64,000 bases of DNA from contig DYFL01000002.1 in NCBI GenBank assembly GCA_020725195.1, positions 1 to 64,000 of the forward strand, in the 5' to 3' direction. Under the pieces are notes generated by a model. The model was not told where the DNA came from, did no database searches, and saw only the letters and a program-made list of their open reading frames with translations. The position numbers and the translations under genes were made by a program. Source of the DNA: Hydrogenophilus sp. (GTDB lineage Bacteria > Pseudomonadota > Gammaproteobacteria > Burkholderiales > Thiobacillaceae). Shown here piece by piece: positions 1-7,780 of this stretch (positions are counted from its first letter, which is position 1; the number at the start of each line of letters is the position of its first letter).

Positions 1-63
1 CCGCACCAGTCATGGCTTGCAACGATTCATCCATTCATTTAACCGGACAGTAGTGACAAGCTC

Positions 64-1755
64 TCAGTATTCCGGCTGCATGACGATGTAGCCCGTGGGG
101 CACTCCTGGGCGCACAGGCCGCAGCCCTTGCAGTAGTCGTAGTCGAAGACGTAGTGGCTGCCGTCGGTGGCCGCCACCCGGGTCTTGAGCACCGAGCTGT
201 CGGGGCAGAGCGTCCAGCAGTTGTCGCAGGCGAGGCAGTTGCCGCAGGACAGGCAGCGCTTGGCCTCCAGGGCGGCCTGGGTGGGATCGAGCCCGCATTC
301 CACCTCCTCGTGGCAGACCCGCAGCTCGGGCGGCAGCACCTGCGCCTCCTGCCGGGGGCGGTGCTCGAAGTAGTTGAGGTTCAGGCGGTCGAAGGCGACC
401 CCCTCCCGATCCGGCCGCGCCGGCGCGGCCAACCCGCGAAGCGCCCGGGCGATGGCCAGGGCGGCGCGGCGGCCGTCGCCCACCGCGGCGCTCACCGTGC
501 CGTGGTCGCCGCGGGCATCCCCCCCGGCGTAGACCGACCCGGCGCCGACGACCGCCCCGGTATAGTCGTCCACCGGGATGTAGGGCCTGCCCTGCAGCAG
601 CGCCCCGAAGCCCTCGGGCTCCACCTGCTGGCCGATGGCGGGGATCACCTCTTCCACGTGCAGCACGCTCTCCGTGCCGTGGAAGCTGGTGAGCTTGTAG
701 CGCCCGTCGGGGGTGGGCAGCTTCTTGGCGTGCACCAGCTCCACCCCGGTGACCCTGTTGCCCTTGAGCAGCAGGCGCCGCACGCTGCGGTGCTCGTGCA
801 CGACCACGCCCTCCTCGATGGCCTGCTGGACCTCGCGCTCGGCGGCCGGCATGGCGTCGTAGCCGGGCACCCCGGCCGCGGGGATGCGCTCGTGGGTGAC
901 GAGGTGCACCTCCTCGGCGCCCAGGCGCTTGAGGATGCGCCCCAGGTCCACGGCGGTGTTGCCGCCGCCGACGATGGCCACGGACCTTGGCGTGGAGACG
1001 GTGCCCATGCGCATCCACTCGTGCAGCAGATCGAGCCCGGCGCGCAGGGTGTCCGGCACCGCGAAGCTCACGTCCCAGCGGCGCCCCTTCTGGTTGCCGG
1101 GGCCCAGGAAGACGGCGGCGTGATCCTGCCTGAGCTCCTCCAGGGAGACATCCCGCCCGAGCTTGGTGTGCGGCCGCCAGTCGAGGCCGACGGCCAGCAC
1201 GCGGGCGATCTCGGCGTCCAGCACCTCGGTGGGCAGGCGGTAGTAGGGCAAGGCGCTCCTGAGCGTCCCCCCCGCATGGGTCAGCGCCTCGAAGAGGGTC
1301 ACCCTGAGGCCGTGCCGGCGCAGGTGATAGGCGGCGGCGAGCCCCGCCGGCCCCGCCCCGACCACCGCCACGGACGGCAGCCCGGGGTCGATGGCGGCGA
1401 GGGGATAGGGCCAGCCCTCCTTCAGGGCCATGTCGCCCAGGTAGCGCTCCAGGCTGTGGATGGCCAGCGGCTGGTCGTACTGCCCGCGGTTGCAGGCCGA
1501 CTCGCAGGGGTGCGGGCAGACCCGGCCGGTGATCGCCGGCAGGGGATTGGCCGCCACCAGCGCCTCCCAGGCGCCCCGCAGATCGCCGGCATCGAACTTC
1601 GCGATCCAGGCCTGGGCATCCTCGCCCGCCGGGCAGGCGGTGTGGCAGGGGGCGGCCCCGTGCCGGTGCAGGGGGCGCATGACGCGCCAGCTGCCGGTCT
1701 TGTTGTTGAGGCTGGTGCCGGGTAGGGCGATGGCGCCCCGGGTCAGTCGGTCCAT
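64..1755 (-). CDS. FAD/NAD(P)-dependent oxidoreductase fused to a PorD-type 2[4Fe-4S] ferredoxin
   Basis: A 563-residue flavoprotein of the glutamate synthase small-subunit (GltD-like) family. The N-terminal cysteines (C37, C41, C80, C84, C88) form the Fe-S binding region of this family. A dinucleotide-binding GAGPAG motif lies at 133-139 and a second one (VGGGNTA) near 264. The C-terminus (about 501-563) carries two clustered-cysteine ferredoxin motifs, CLSCGNC...C and CKGCGLC...CP, like the delta subunit of pyruvate:ferredoxin oxidoreductase. It is the last gene of the porGAB operon, so I infer that it passes electrons between PorGAB or ferredoxin and NAD(P)H, with PorD fused on. The start at 1755 leaves an N-terminal tail of about 25 residues, so M26 is an alternative start. 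Confidence 0.85.
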   Translation of the reverse strand: MDRLTRGAIALPGTSLNNKTGSWRVMRPLHRHGAAPCHTACPAGEDAQAWIAKFDAGDLRGAWEALVAANPLPAITGRVCPHPCESACNRGQYDQPLAIHSLERYLGDMALKEGWPYPLAAIDPGLPSVAVVGAGPAGLAAAYHLRRHGLRVTLFEALTHAGGTLRSALPYYRLPTEVLDAEIARVLAVGLDWRPHTKLGRDVSLEELRQDHAAVFLGPGNQKGRRWDVSFAVPDTLRAGLDLLHEWMRMGTVSTPRSVAIVGGGNTAVDLGRILKRLGAEEVHLVTHERIPAAGVPGYDAMPAAEREVQQAIEEGVVVHEHRSVRRLLLKGNRVTGVELVHAKKLPTPDGRYKLTSFHGTESVLHVEEVIPAIGQQVEPEGFGALLQGRPYIPVDDYTGAVVGAGSVYAGGDARGDHGTVSAAVGDGRRAALAIARALRGLAAPARPDREGVAFDRLNLNYFEHRPRQEAQVLPPELRVCHEEVECGLDPTQAALEAKRCLSCGNCLACDNCWTLCPDSSVLKTRVAATDGSHYVFDYDYCKGCGLCAQECPTGYIVMQPEY

Positions 1756-1763
1756 GTCAGTCG

Positions 1764-1853
1764 CAAGTGGGAAGTGGGAAGTGAAAAATGGCGATTTGCT
1801 GTCGCTGCGTAATTCTTTTCATTTCACTTTTCACTTTTCACTTTTCACTCACT
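1764..1853. repeat. Heptanucleotide TCAC/GTGA array between porB and the flavoprotein gene
   Basis: Two arms face each other. The left arm has GTGGGAA/GTGAAAA units at 1764-1787. The right arm repeats TTTTCAC every 7 bp (four units, about 1824-1850). The arms can pair as an imperfect stem. Similar 7-bp-period TCAC arrays occur at 25693-25721 and 62303-62388. No function is known to me. Confidence 0.7.
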
Positions 1854-1856
1854 CCC

Positions 1857-2960
1857 TCAGGCCCAGCGCACGCCGCCGCGCTGCACCGTGTCCGCTCCTT
1901 CGCTGTCCTGGGCATCCTCGCCCTCGCCGAGCAGGCCATAGGCCTCGATGTTGTGGTCGGCCAGGGCCTGCAGGTGCTCCAGTTCCACCTGGGCGCGCGG
2001 GTCCGGGCCGAACAGGTGCCGGAAGCGGTTCTGCAGGGCCAGGTAGTCGCGCACCGGACGCGGCTTGCGGATGGGCATGACGGCGGTGAGCTCGCCGCGC
2101 TCCAGCTCCAGCAGCGGGAACAGCCCCGTCTGCACGGCCAGCCTCGCCACCTCGATGGTGGCCGAGCCCTCGTGCCCCCAGCCCAGGGGGCACGGCGCGT
2201 GGATGTGCAGGAAGGACGGCCCCTCCACCTCCAGGGCATGGCGCACCTTGCGCCGCAGGTCGGAGACATAGGCGACCGAGGCGGTGGCGGCATAGGGGAT
2301 GCGGTGCGAGGCGATGATGTTGACGATGTCCTTCTTCATGTGCCGCTTGCCCATGCGCGCCGCACCGGCCGGCGAGGTGGTGGTGGTGGCGGCGTGCGGC
2401 GTGGAGCCGGAGCGCTGCACGCCGGTGTTCATGTAGGCCTCGTTGTCGTAGCAGACGAAGAGCACGTTGTGGCCGCGCTCCAGCATGCCGGAGAGGGCCT
2501 GGAAGCCGATGTCGAAGGTGCCGCCGTCGCCGGCCATGGCGATGACCTTGGTGGTCCTGCCCTGCTGCTTGTAGGCCGCCTCCATGCCCGCGGCGATGGC
2601 GCCGGCGTTGCCGAACACGGAATGCAGCCAGGGCAGGCGCCAGGAGGACTCCGGATAGGGCGTGGTGAACACCTCCAGGCAGCCCGTGGCGTTGGCCACG
2701 GCGACGTCCGGGCCGGCCGCCTCGGTCACCAGCCGCGCCGCCAGGGCCTCGCCGCAGCCCAGGCAGGCGCGGTGGCCGGCCGTGAGCCCCTGGAAGCGCG
2801 GCTGGCTGGCGCGCAGCTCGGCGATGGGGATGGTCACGCCAACGGACGGGGCGGTCGCCCTGTCCTTTCCCTCACCCCCGCCTTTATCCCCGGATGGGGG
2901 CTCTCCCGCTTGCGGGAGAGGGGGACGCTGTGTCGCTGACGCGACGTTCCCTTTAACCAT
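1857..2960 (-). CDS. porB: Pyruvate:ferredoxin oxidoreductase, beta subunit (TPP-binding)
   Basis: This is the catalytic thiamine-pyrophosphate subunit of PorGAB, which interconverts pyruvate + CoA and acetyl-CoA + CO2 with ferredoxin. The TPP motif GDGGTFDIG begins at residue 144. Cysteines C66, C69, C94 and C257 match the [4Fe-4S] ligands of the family. The ATG overlaps the porA stop by one base (TGATG), which implies translational coupling. Residues 2-36 are oddly Pro/Gly-rich and are encoded by a dispersed intergenic repeat (2851-2957) that lies in frame behind the ATG. Recognisable PorB sequence begins near VTIPIAEL, so a GTG at 2837 (codon 42) is an alternative start. Confidence 0.9.
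   Translation of the reverse strand: MVKGNVASATQRPPLPQAGEPPSGDKGGGEGKDRATAPSVGVTIPIAELRASQPRFQGLTAGHRACLGCGEALAARLVTEAAGPDVAVANATGCLEVFTTPYPESSWRLPWLHSVFGNAGAIAAGMEAAYKQQGRTTKVIAMAGDGGTFDIGFQALSGMLERGHNVLFVCYDNEAYMNTGVQRSGSTPHAATTTTSPAGAARMGKRHMKKDIVNIIASHRIPYAATASVAYVSDLRRKVRHALEVEGPSFLHIHAPCPLGWGHEGSATIEVARLAVQTGLFPLLELERGELTAVMPIRKPRPVRDYLALQNRFRHLFGPDPRAQVELEHLQALADHNIEAYGLLGEGEDAQDSEGADTVQRGGVRWA
2851..2957. repeat. Dispersed palindromic repeat overlapping the 5' end of porB
   Basis: It contains CCCTCACCCC, the stem CTCTCCCGC-TTGC-GGGAGAG and the tail TGTCGCTGACGCGACGTTC.CTTTAA. The same order of blocks occurs between ccoH and the DUF3149 gene (38685-38773), and inverted at 27970-28115. 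Here it is translated as the PorB N-terminus. Confidence 0.8.
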
Positions 2961-4126
2961 CAGAAGCCTCCTTCCGGCAGCGCATCCGGCTTGAGATCGA
3001 AGAACCGGAAGCCCTCGCCGCCGGCCTCCAGCGCCTGCATCAGGCGCGGATAGGCGTCGAGCCCGATGTCCCGTCCGCCCAGGCCCGCCGCGTAGGAGAG
3101 CACCCGCGGCATGGCGTGGCCGTAGAGCGCGGCCTGCACCTCGGCGGCGACGATGCCGCCGCCGCCCGGGGAGAAGGCGCGCTCGAACACGATGAGCGCT
3201 TCGAGGCCGGCGCAGGCCTGGCGCAGGGCCTCGACCGGGAAGGGCCGGAAGGCCCGCAGCTTGATCAACCGGGCGCGCGGCGCGTCGGGATATTCGTCCA
3301 TGGCGTCCTCCAGCGTGCCCAGCACCGAACCCAGGGTCAGGATGCCGACCCGGGCCTCGGGGTCGCCGCGCACCTCCACGAGCCCGCCGCAGCCGCGCCC
3401 GGACATCTGCTGCCAGAGCGCGTCGACGGCGGGGATCTCGACCAGGGCCTCGAGCAGGGCGTTGTGGTGGCTCGCCCGGACCTCGGTGAAGTGATCGGGC
3501 GAGACCAGGGTGCCGATGCTAATCGGCTGGCTGCTGTCCAGGCCGCGGCTGAAGGCATAGGCCGGCAGGAAGGCGTCGACCTGTTCCTGGCTGGGCAGGG
3601 TGAGCCCCTCCAGGGTGTGGGTCAGGGCGAAGCCGTCGACGCAGACCATCACCGGCAGTTCCAGGCTCTCGGCGATGCGGAAGGCCTGCACGGTGGTGTC
3701 GATGGCCTCCTGGTTGTCGGCGCAGTAGAGCTGGATCCAGCCCGAATCGCGCAGGGCCATGGCGTCCTGGTGGTCGTTCCAGATCGACAGCGGCCCGCTC
3801 ACGGCGCGGTTGGCGCAGGTCATCACCACCGGCACGCGCAGGCCCGAGATGTCGAAGAGCACTTCGCTCATGAGGAGGATGCCCTGGGAGGAACTGGCCG
3901 TGTAGGCGCGCGAGCCGGCGCAGGCCGCGCCCAGGGCGACGGAGGCGGCGGAATGCTCCGACTCGACGCTGACGAAGTCGCAGTCGAGCCGGCCGTCGGC
4001 CACGAGCTTGGCGATGTTCTCGACGATGTGGGTCTGCGGGGTGATGGGATAGGCCGCCACCACCTGGGGGCGGCACAAGGCCACCGCCCGGGCGAGGGCC
4101 TGGGAGCCTTCAAGCGCGAGCCGCAT
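2960..4126 (-). CDS. porA: Pyruvate:ferredoxin oxidoreductase, alpha subunit
   Basis: A 388-residue subunit carrying the pyrimidine-binding half of the TPP site and the transketolase C-terminal-like domain. Family landmarks are AAYPITPQT near residue 25, SVESEHSAAS near 53, TASSSQG near 76 and SIWNDHQDA near 114. The length fits stand-alone PorA of four-subunit enzymes. Its start overlaps the end of porG by 17 bp and its stop overlaps porB by one base, so porG-porA-porB is one tightly coupled operon. The enzyme is cytoplasmic and usually oxygen-labile, which suits the microaerobic character of the window. A related 2-oxoacid substrate is possible. Confidence 0.9.
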   Translation of the reverse strand: MRLALEGSQALARAVALCRPQVVAAYPITPQTHIVENIAKLVADGRLDCDFVSVESEHSAASVALGAACAGSRAYTASSSQGILLMSEVLFDISGLRVPVVMTCANRAVSGPLSIWNDHQDAMALRDSGWIQLYCADNQEAIDTTVQAFRIAESLELPVMVCVDGFALTHTLEGLTLPSQEQVDAFLPAYAFSRGLDSSQPISIGTLVSPDHFTEVRASHHNALLEALVEIPAVDALWQQMSGRGCGGLVEVRGDPEARVGILTLGSVLGTLEDAMDEYPDAPRARLIKLRAFRPFPVEALRQACAGLEALIVFERAFSPGGGGIVAAEVQAALYGHAMPRVLSYAAGLGGRDIGLDAYPRLMQALEAGGEGFRFFDLKPDALPEGGF

Positions 4127-4682
4127 TTACCGCCTCCTGCCAGAGTCCGGCCTCGACCTGGCCCGCCGCCGCCTCGATGAGGCGCTCGTTGCGGGCGAGC
4201 ACGTCGCCCTTGAAGCGGGGCCCCAGGGCCCTGATCAGGGCCTCCACCGGCAGGATGCCGGTCAGGGTGAGAAAGGCCGCCATGAGCGCCGTGTTGGGCA
4301 CCGGCCGGCCCAGGTGCTCCACCGCCAGCCGGGTGGCCGGCAGCCGCACCACCGGGCAGCCGAGCTGCGCCTCGAATCCGGGCTCCGGCGCGCCGTCCGA
4401 GAGGATCGCCCCGCCCGGCTTGAGCCCCGCGGTCACCCCCGGCACATGCAGCAGGGCGGGGTCCTGCACGATGAGGAAGTGGGGTTCGAGCACCTGGCAG
4501 CGCCGGCGGATGGGCCGGTCGGCGATGCGCACGAAGGCGGTCACCGGCGCACCCCGGCGCTCGGCGCCGAAGGCGGGGAAGGCCTGGGCCTCCCGCCCCT
4601 CGTCGATGGCCGCGCTGGCGAGCAGGTAGGCGGCCATCACGTTGCCCTGGCCGCCGCGGCCGTGGATGCGGATTTCAAGCAT
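4110..4682 (-). CDS. porG: Pyruvate:ferredoxin oxidoreductase, gamma subunit
   Basis: A 190-residue protein with the family opening LEIRIHGRGGQGNVMAAYL and the segment FPAFGAERRGAPV. The gamma subunit contacts CoA and stabilises the alpha/beta core. It is the first gene of the por operon and overlaps porA by 17 bp. No strong Shine-Dalgarno or obvious promoter motif is visible in the 180 bp upstream, which hold only an inverted repeat (4778-4812). Confidence 0.88.
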   Translation of the reverse strand: MLEIRIHGRGGQGNVMAAYLLASAAIDEGREAQAFPAFGAERRGAPVTAFVRIADRPIRRRCQVLEPHFLIVQDPALLHVPGVTAGLKPGGAILSDGAPEPGFEAQLGCPVVRLPATRLAVEHLGRPVPNTALMAAFLTLTGILPVEALIRALGPRFKGDVLARNERLIEAAAGQVEAGLWQEAVNAARA

Positions 4683-4777
4683 GGGATCGGGAAAGGAGCG
4701 AGATGTGGGGCACGTTTCGGGCTTGGATATCGTACTTCATTGCCAGCGAATCAGGCTGGCCACGCACTTTCATGTTA

Positions 4778-4812
4778 GCCGTCCGGTGCGCGATCGCCAA
4801 ACGCCGGACGGC
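4778..4812. terminator. Inverted repeat between the response-regulator gene and porG
   Basis: Perfect 9-bp arms (GCCGTCCGG / CCGGACGGC) flank a 17-nt loop, 50 bp downstream of the response-regulator stop in its direction of transcription. There is no T-run, so it is at best a weak or factor-dependent terminator. Confidence 0.35.
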
Positions 4813-4861
4813 CGTTGGAGGCCCGTCCCCGGGCCGAATGGCTTGCTTCTATGCCCCGGGC

Positions 4862-5530
4862 TCAGCCCTTCTTGCCGCCTTCCAGGCCGGGCGTTAGCTT
4901 GTGCTCCACGGCGAAGACCGCCGCCTCCACCCGGGAGGAGAGGTTGAGCTTGGCCAGGATGTGGCGCACGTGCAGCTTGACGGTGTCGTAGCTGATGTCG
5001 AGCTGGCGGGCGATGGCCTTGTTGCTCTCGCCGCGCGCGAGGTGGGTGAGGATCTCGCGCTCGCGCTGGGTGAGCGAATCCAGGAGCGAAGTGGCGGTGC
5101 TGCTCTTCTGGTCGAGGAGCTTCACCAGCTTGGCCGTCATGGCCGGCGCCACCACGGTCTCGCCCTTGACGGCGCGCTGGATGGCGTCGACCACCTCGTC
5201 GGGCTCCATGCTCTTCAGGAGGTAGGCGTTGGCCCCGGCGCGTAGGGCCCGGGCGAGGTCCTCCTCGGCCTCGCTCACGGTGAGCATGAGCACGGGCAGC
5301 TCGAAGCCGTCGGCGCGCAGCTCCTGCATGACCGAGATGCCGTCGGTGCCGGCGATGTTCAGGTCGAGCAGCAGCGCATCGGGGCTGTGCTCGCGCAGCA
5401 GCCTCGCCACCTCGGCGGATTCCCCGGTGATCGCCATGACCTTGATGGCGCCTTCGCGTTCGAGCAGCTCCGCCAGGCCCTTGCGGAACAGGGTATGGTC
5501 GTCGACCAGGACGATGCACAGCTCGCTCAT
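4862..5530 (-). CDS. NarL/FixJ-family response regulator
   Basis: A 222-residue regulator. The REC domain (about 4-120) has the acidic pair VDDH, phospho-acceptor Asp in LLLDLNIAG and the Lys in YLLKS. The C-terminal LuxR-type helix-turn-helix (about 150-212) has LTQREREIL and SYDTVKLHVRHIL. Its ATG overlaps the stop of the histidine-kinase gene by 4 bp (ATGA), so they form a cognate pair. The start at 5530 gives the canonical SELCIVLVDDH opening. Targets cannot be read from the sequence. The adjacent por operon is one candidate. Confidence 0.88.
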   Translation of the reverse strand: MSELCIVLVDDHTLFRKGLAELLEREGAIKVMAITGESAEVARLLREHSPDALLLDLNIAGTDGISVMQELRADGFELPVLMLTVSEAEEDLARALRAGANAYLLKSMEPDEVVDAIQRAVKGETVVAPAMTAKLVKLLDQKSSTATSLLDSLTQREREILTHLARGESNKAIARQLDISYDTVKLHVRHILAKLNLSSRVEAAVFAVEHKLTPGLEGGKKG

Positions 5531-6801
5531 GCCGGCGGATGCGCGGGGAAGGTGAGGCGCACGAGGGTGCCGCCCGCGGGACGGCTCTCGATGGTGAGCT
5601 CGCCGTTGAGCTTGGCCGCGCGCTCGCGCATGATGGTCAGGCCGAAGCTCTTGCCGACGCCGGAGGCCCCGCCCGGCAGACCGACGCCGTCGTCGGCGAC
5701 GTTGGCGATGTACTGCCCCTCGTGCAGGTCCAGGGTCACGATCACGTGCCGCGCCCGGGCGTGCTTGCTGATGTTGTAGAGGGCCTCCTGGATGATGTGG
5801 AAGACCTGCACCTCCTCCTCGGGGGTGAGCTCCACCTCCTGGGCGACGTTGAGGAAGTCCACGTCGGCGTTGGCCTTCTTGCGGAAGCTCGCCACCATCT
5901 CCTGGAGCGCGAAGACCAGCCCGCGCGGATCGATGCGGTCGCGGAACTGGGTGATCAGGTTGCGGATCTCGGCATAGGCCATGTCCACCGCCTCCTCCAC
6001 GTCGCCCAGGTAGCGGTTGGCGCGCTCCTGCTCGCCGTCGGCGATGGCCTCGTTGAGCACCGAGAGCCGCATCTTGGCGTAGGCCAGGGTCTGGGCCAGG
6101 GAGTCGTGGATCTGGTTGGCGAGCATGGTGCGCTCGTTCATGAGCGAGATGCGCATGTTCTCGCGGGTGAGCCGGGCGTTCTCCAGGGCCATGCCCAGGT
6201 GCTCGCTGATGGAGTTGAAGAGATAACGCACGTCCTGGGTGAGGCAGTGCTCCCCGGCCATGAACAGGTTGTACACCCCCAGCACCTTGCCCTTGTGCCG
6301 CAGCGGCACCGCGTAGATGGTCTTGCACTGGTTGGCCACGTACATGTGCCGGACCTGCTTCTGGCAGACCGTGAGCACCTGGTTCGACTGGGTGTGCTGG
6401 GAGATCGTCGCCTGGCCGCAGATGCCGCATTCCAGGGGCACGAAGCGCTCCTTCTCCACCAGCGCGTCGGGCAGGCCGATGGAGCCGACGGTGCGCAGGT
6501 GGCCGCCGTCCGTGGTGAGCACCCGCACCGCCCCGGCCTTGGCACCGGAGAGCCGCACCATGATCTCCAGGAAGCGCATCAGCATCTGCTCCACGTTGCT
6601 GTCGGAGCTCATGCTGCTGGCGAATTCGGCCAGGACCTCGAGGGCCGCCGCCTGGGTGCCTGCCGGGGCGGTCTGCGCCTGCATCGATACCCCTTTCGGC
6701 TCGGCGCGGCCGATCTCGGCGACGGCGACAGACTTGGGGCTTTCCGGCGATGCGGGTTGTGCGCCCGCTTCGGCCAAGAGGTGGGATTCCTGCTGGATCA
6801 C
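5527..6801 (-). CDS. Soluble GAF-domain sensor histidine kinase (NarX/NreB-type HisKA_3)
   Basis: A 424-residue kinase without membrane segments. A GAF domain spans about 55-210, followed by a HisKA_3 dimerisation domain with phospho-acceptor H232 (NQIHDSLAQ) and a HATPase domain (NISKHARA, DDGVGLP, GLTIMRERA). The GAF domain carries C125, C128, C146, C159 and C186, including a CxxC, which could bind a metal, Fe-S cluster or heme. That is inference; NreB-type kinases of the same HisKA_3 class sense oxygen through an Fe-S cluster. It is coupled by a 4-bp overlap to the response-regulator gene. The first 50 residues look disordered, and M40 is an alternative start. Confidence 0.85.
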   Translation of the reverse strand: MIQQESHLLAEAGAQPASPESPKSVAVAEIGRAEPKGVSMQAQTAPAGTQAAALEVLAEFASSMSSDSNVEQMLMRFLEIMVRLSGAKAGAVRVLTTDGGHLRTVGSIGLPDALVEKERFVPLECGICGQATISQHTQSNQVLTVCQKQVRHMYVANQCKTIYAVPLRHKGKVLGVYNLFMAGEHCLTQDVRYLFNSISEHLGMALENARLTRENMRISLMNERTMLANQIHDSLAQTLAYAKMRLSVLNEAIADGEQERANRYLGDVEEAVDMAYAEIRNLITQFRDRIDPRGLVFALQEMVASFRKKANADVDFLNVAQEVELTPEEEVQVFHIIQEALYNISKHARARHVIVTLDLHEGQYIANVADDGVGLPGGASGVGKSFGLTIMRERAAKLNGELTIESRPAGGTLVRLTFPAHPPA

Positions 6802-6945
6802 TGGTCCGAAATCACTCTAGAGAATGCGCGAGGGGGAAGGCATAGTGCCTATTCCTGAGGCAATCCGCAACCTCGAAAGTTCGGCAGGCCGCCGGCTCCG
6901 CAGGATTTCCTCTGCGCGCATCCTTGTCATCTTCGGATTTCAAGG

Positions 6946-7653
<708 letters not shown>

Positions 7654-7738
7654 CTGTCCTTTCCGGTTTCGAGCCGTTCGATCAGGGCAGCGCGGCCGCC
7701 ATGCCCGTTACCGTGAAATCGCGCCGAAGGCGCTCCCC

Positions 7739-7770
7739 GTCCCCCTCTCCCACTTGCGGGAGAGGGGGAC
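7739..7770. terminator. Perfect 13-bp hairpin between parC and the SEC-C gene
   Basis: Arms GTCCCCCTCTCCC / GGGAGAGGGGGAC around ACTTGC. It is a compact member of the dispersed CTCCC...GGGAG repeat family and sits 10 bp after the parC stop, so it may end parC transcription. No T-run follows. Confidence 0.5.
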
Positions 7771-7780
7771 AAGGCGGCGC

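Noticed and set aside
154-1725. Open frame of 523 codons on the plus strand opposite the flavoprotein gene
   Set aside because: Antisense shadow; the minus-strand frame has intact FAD and Fe-S motifs.
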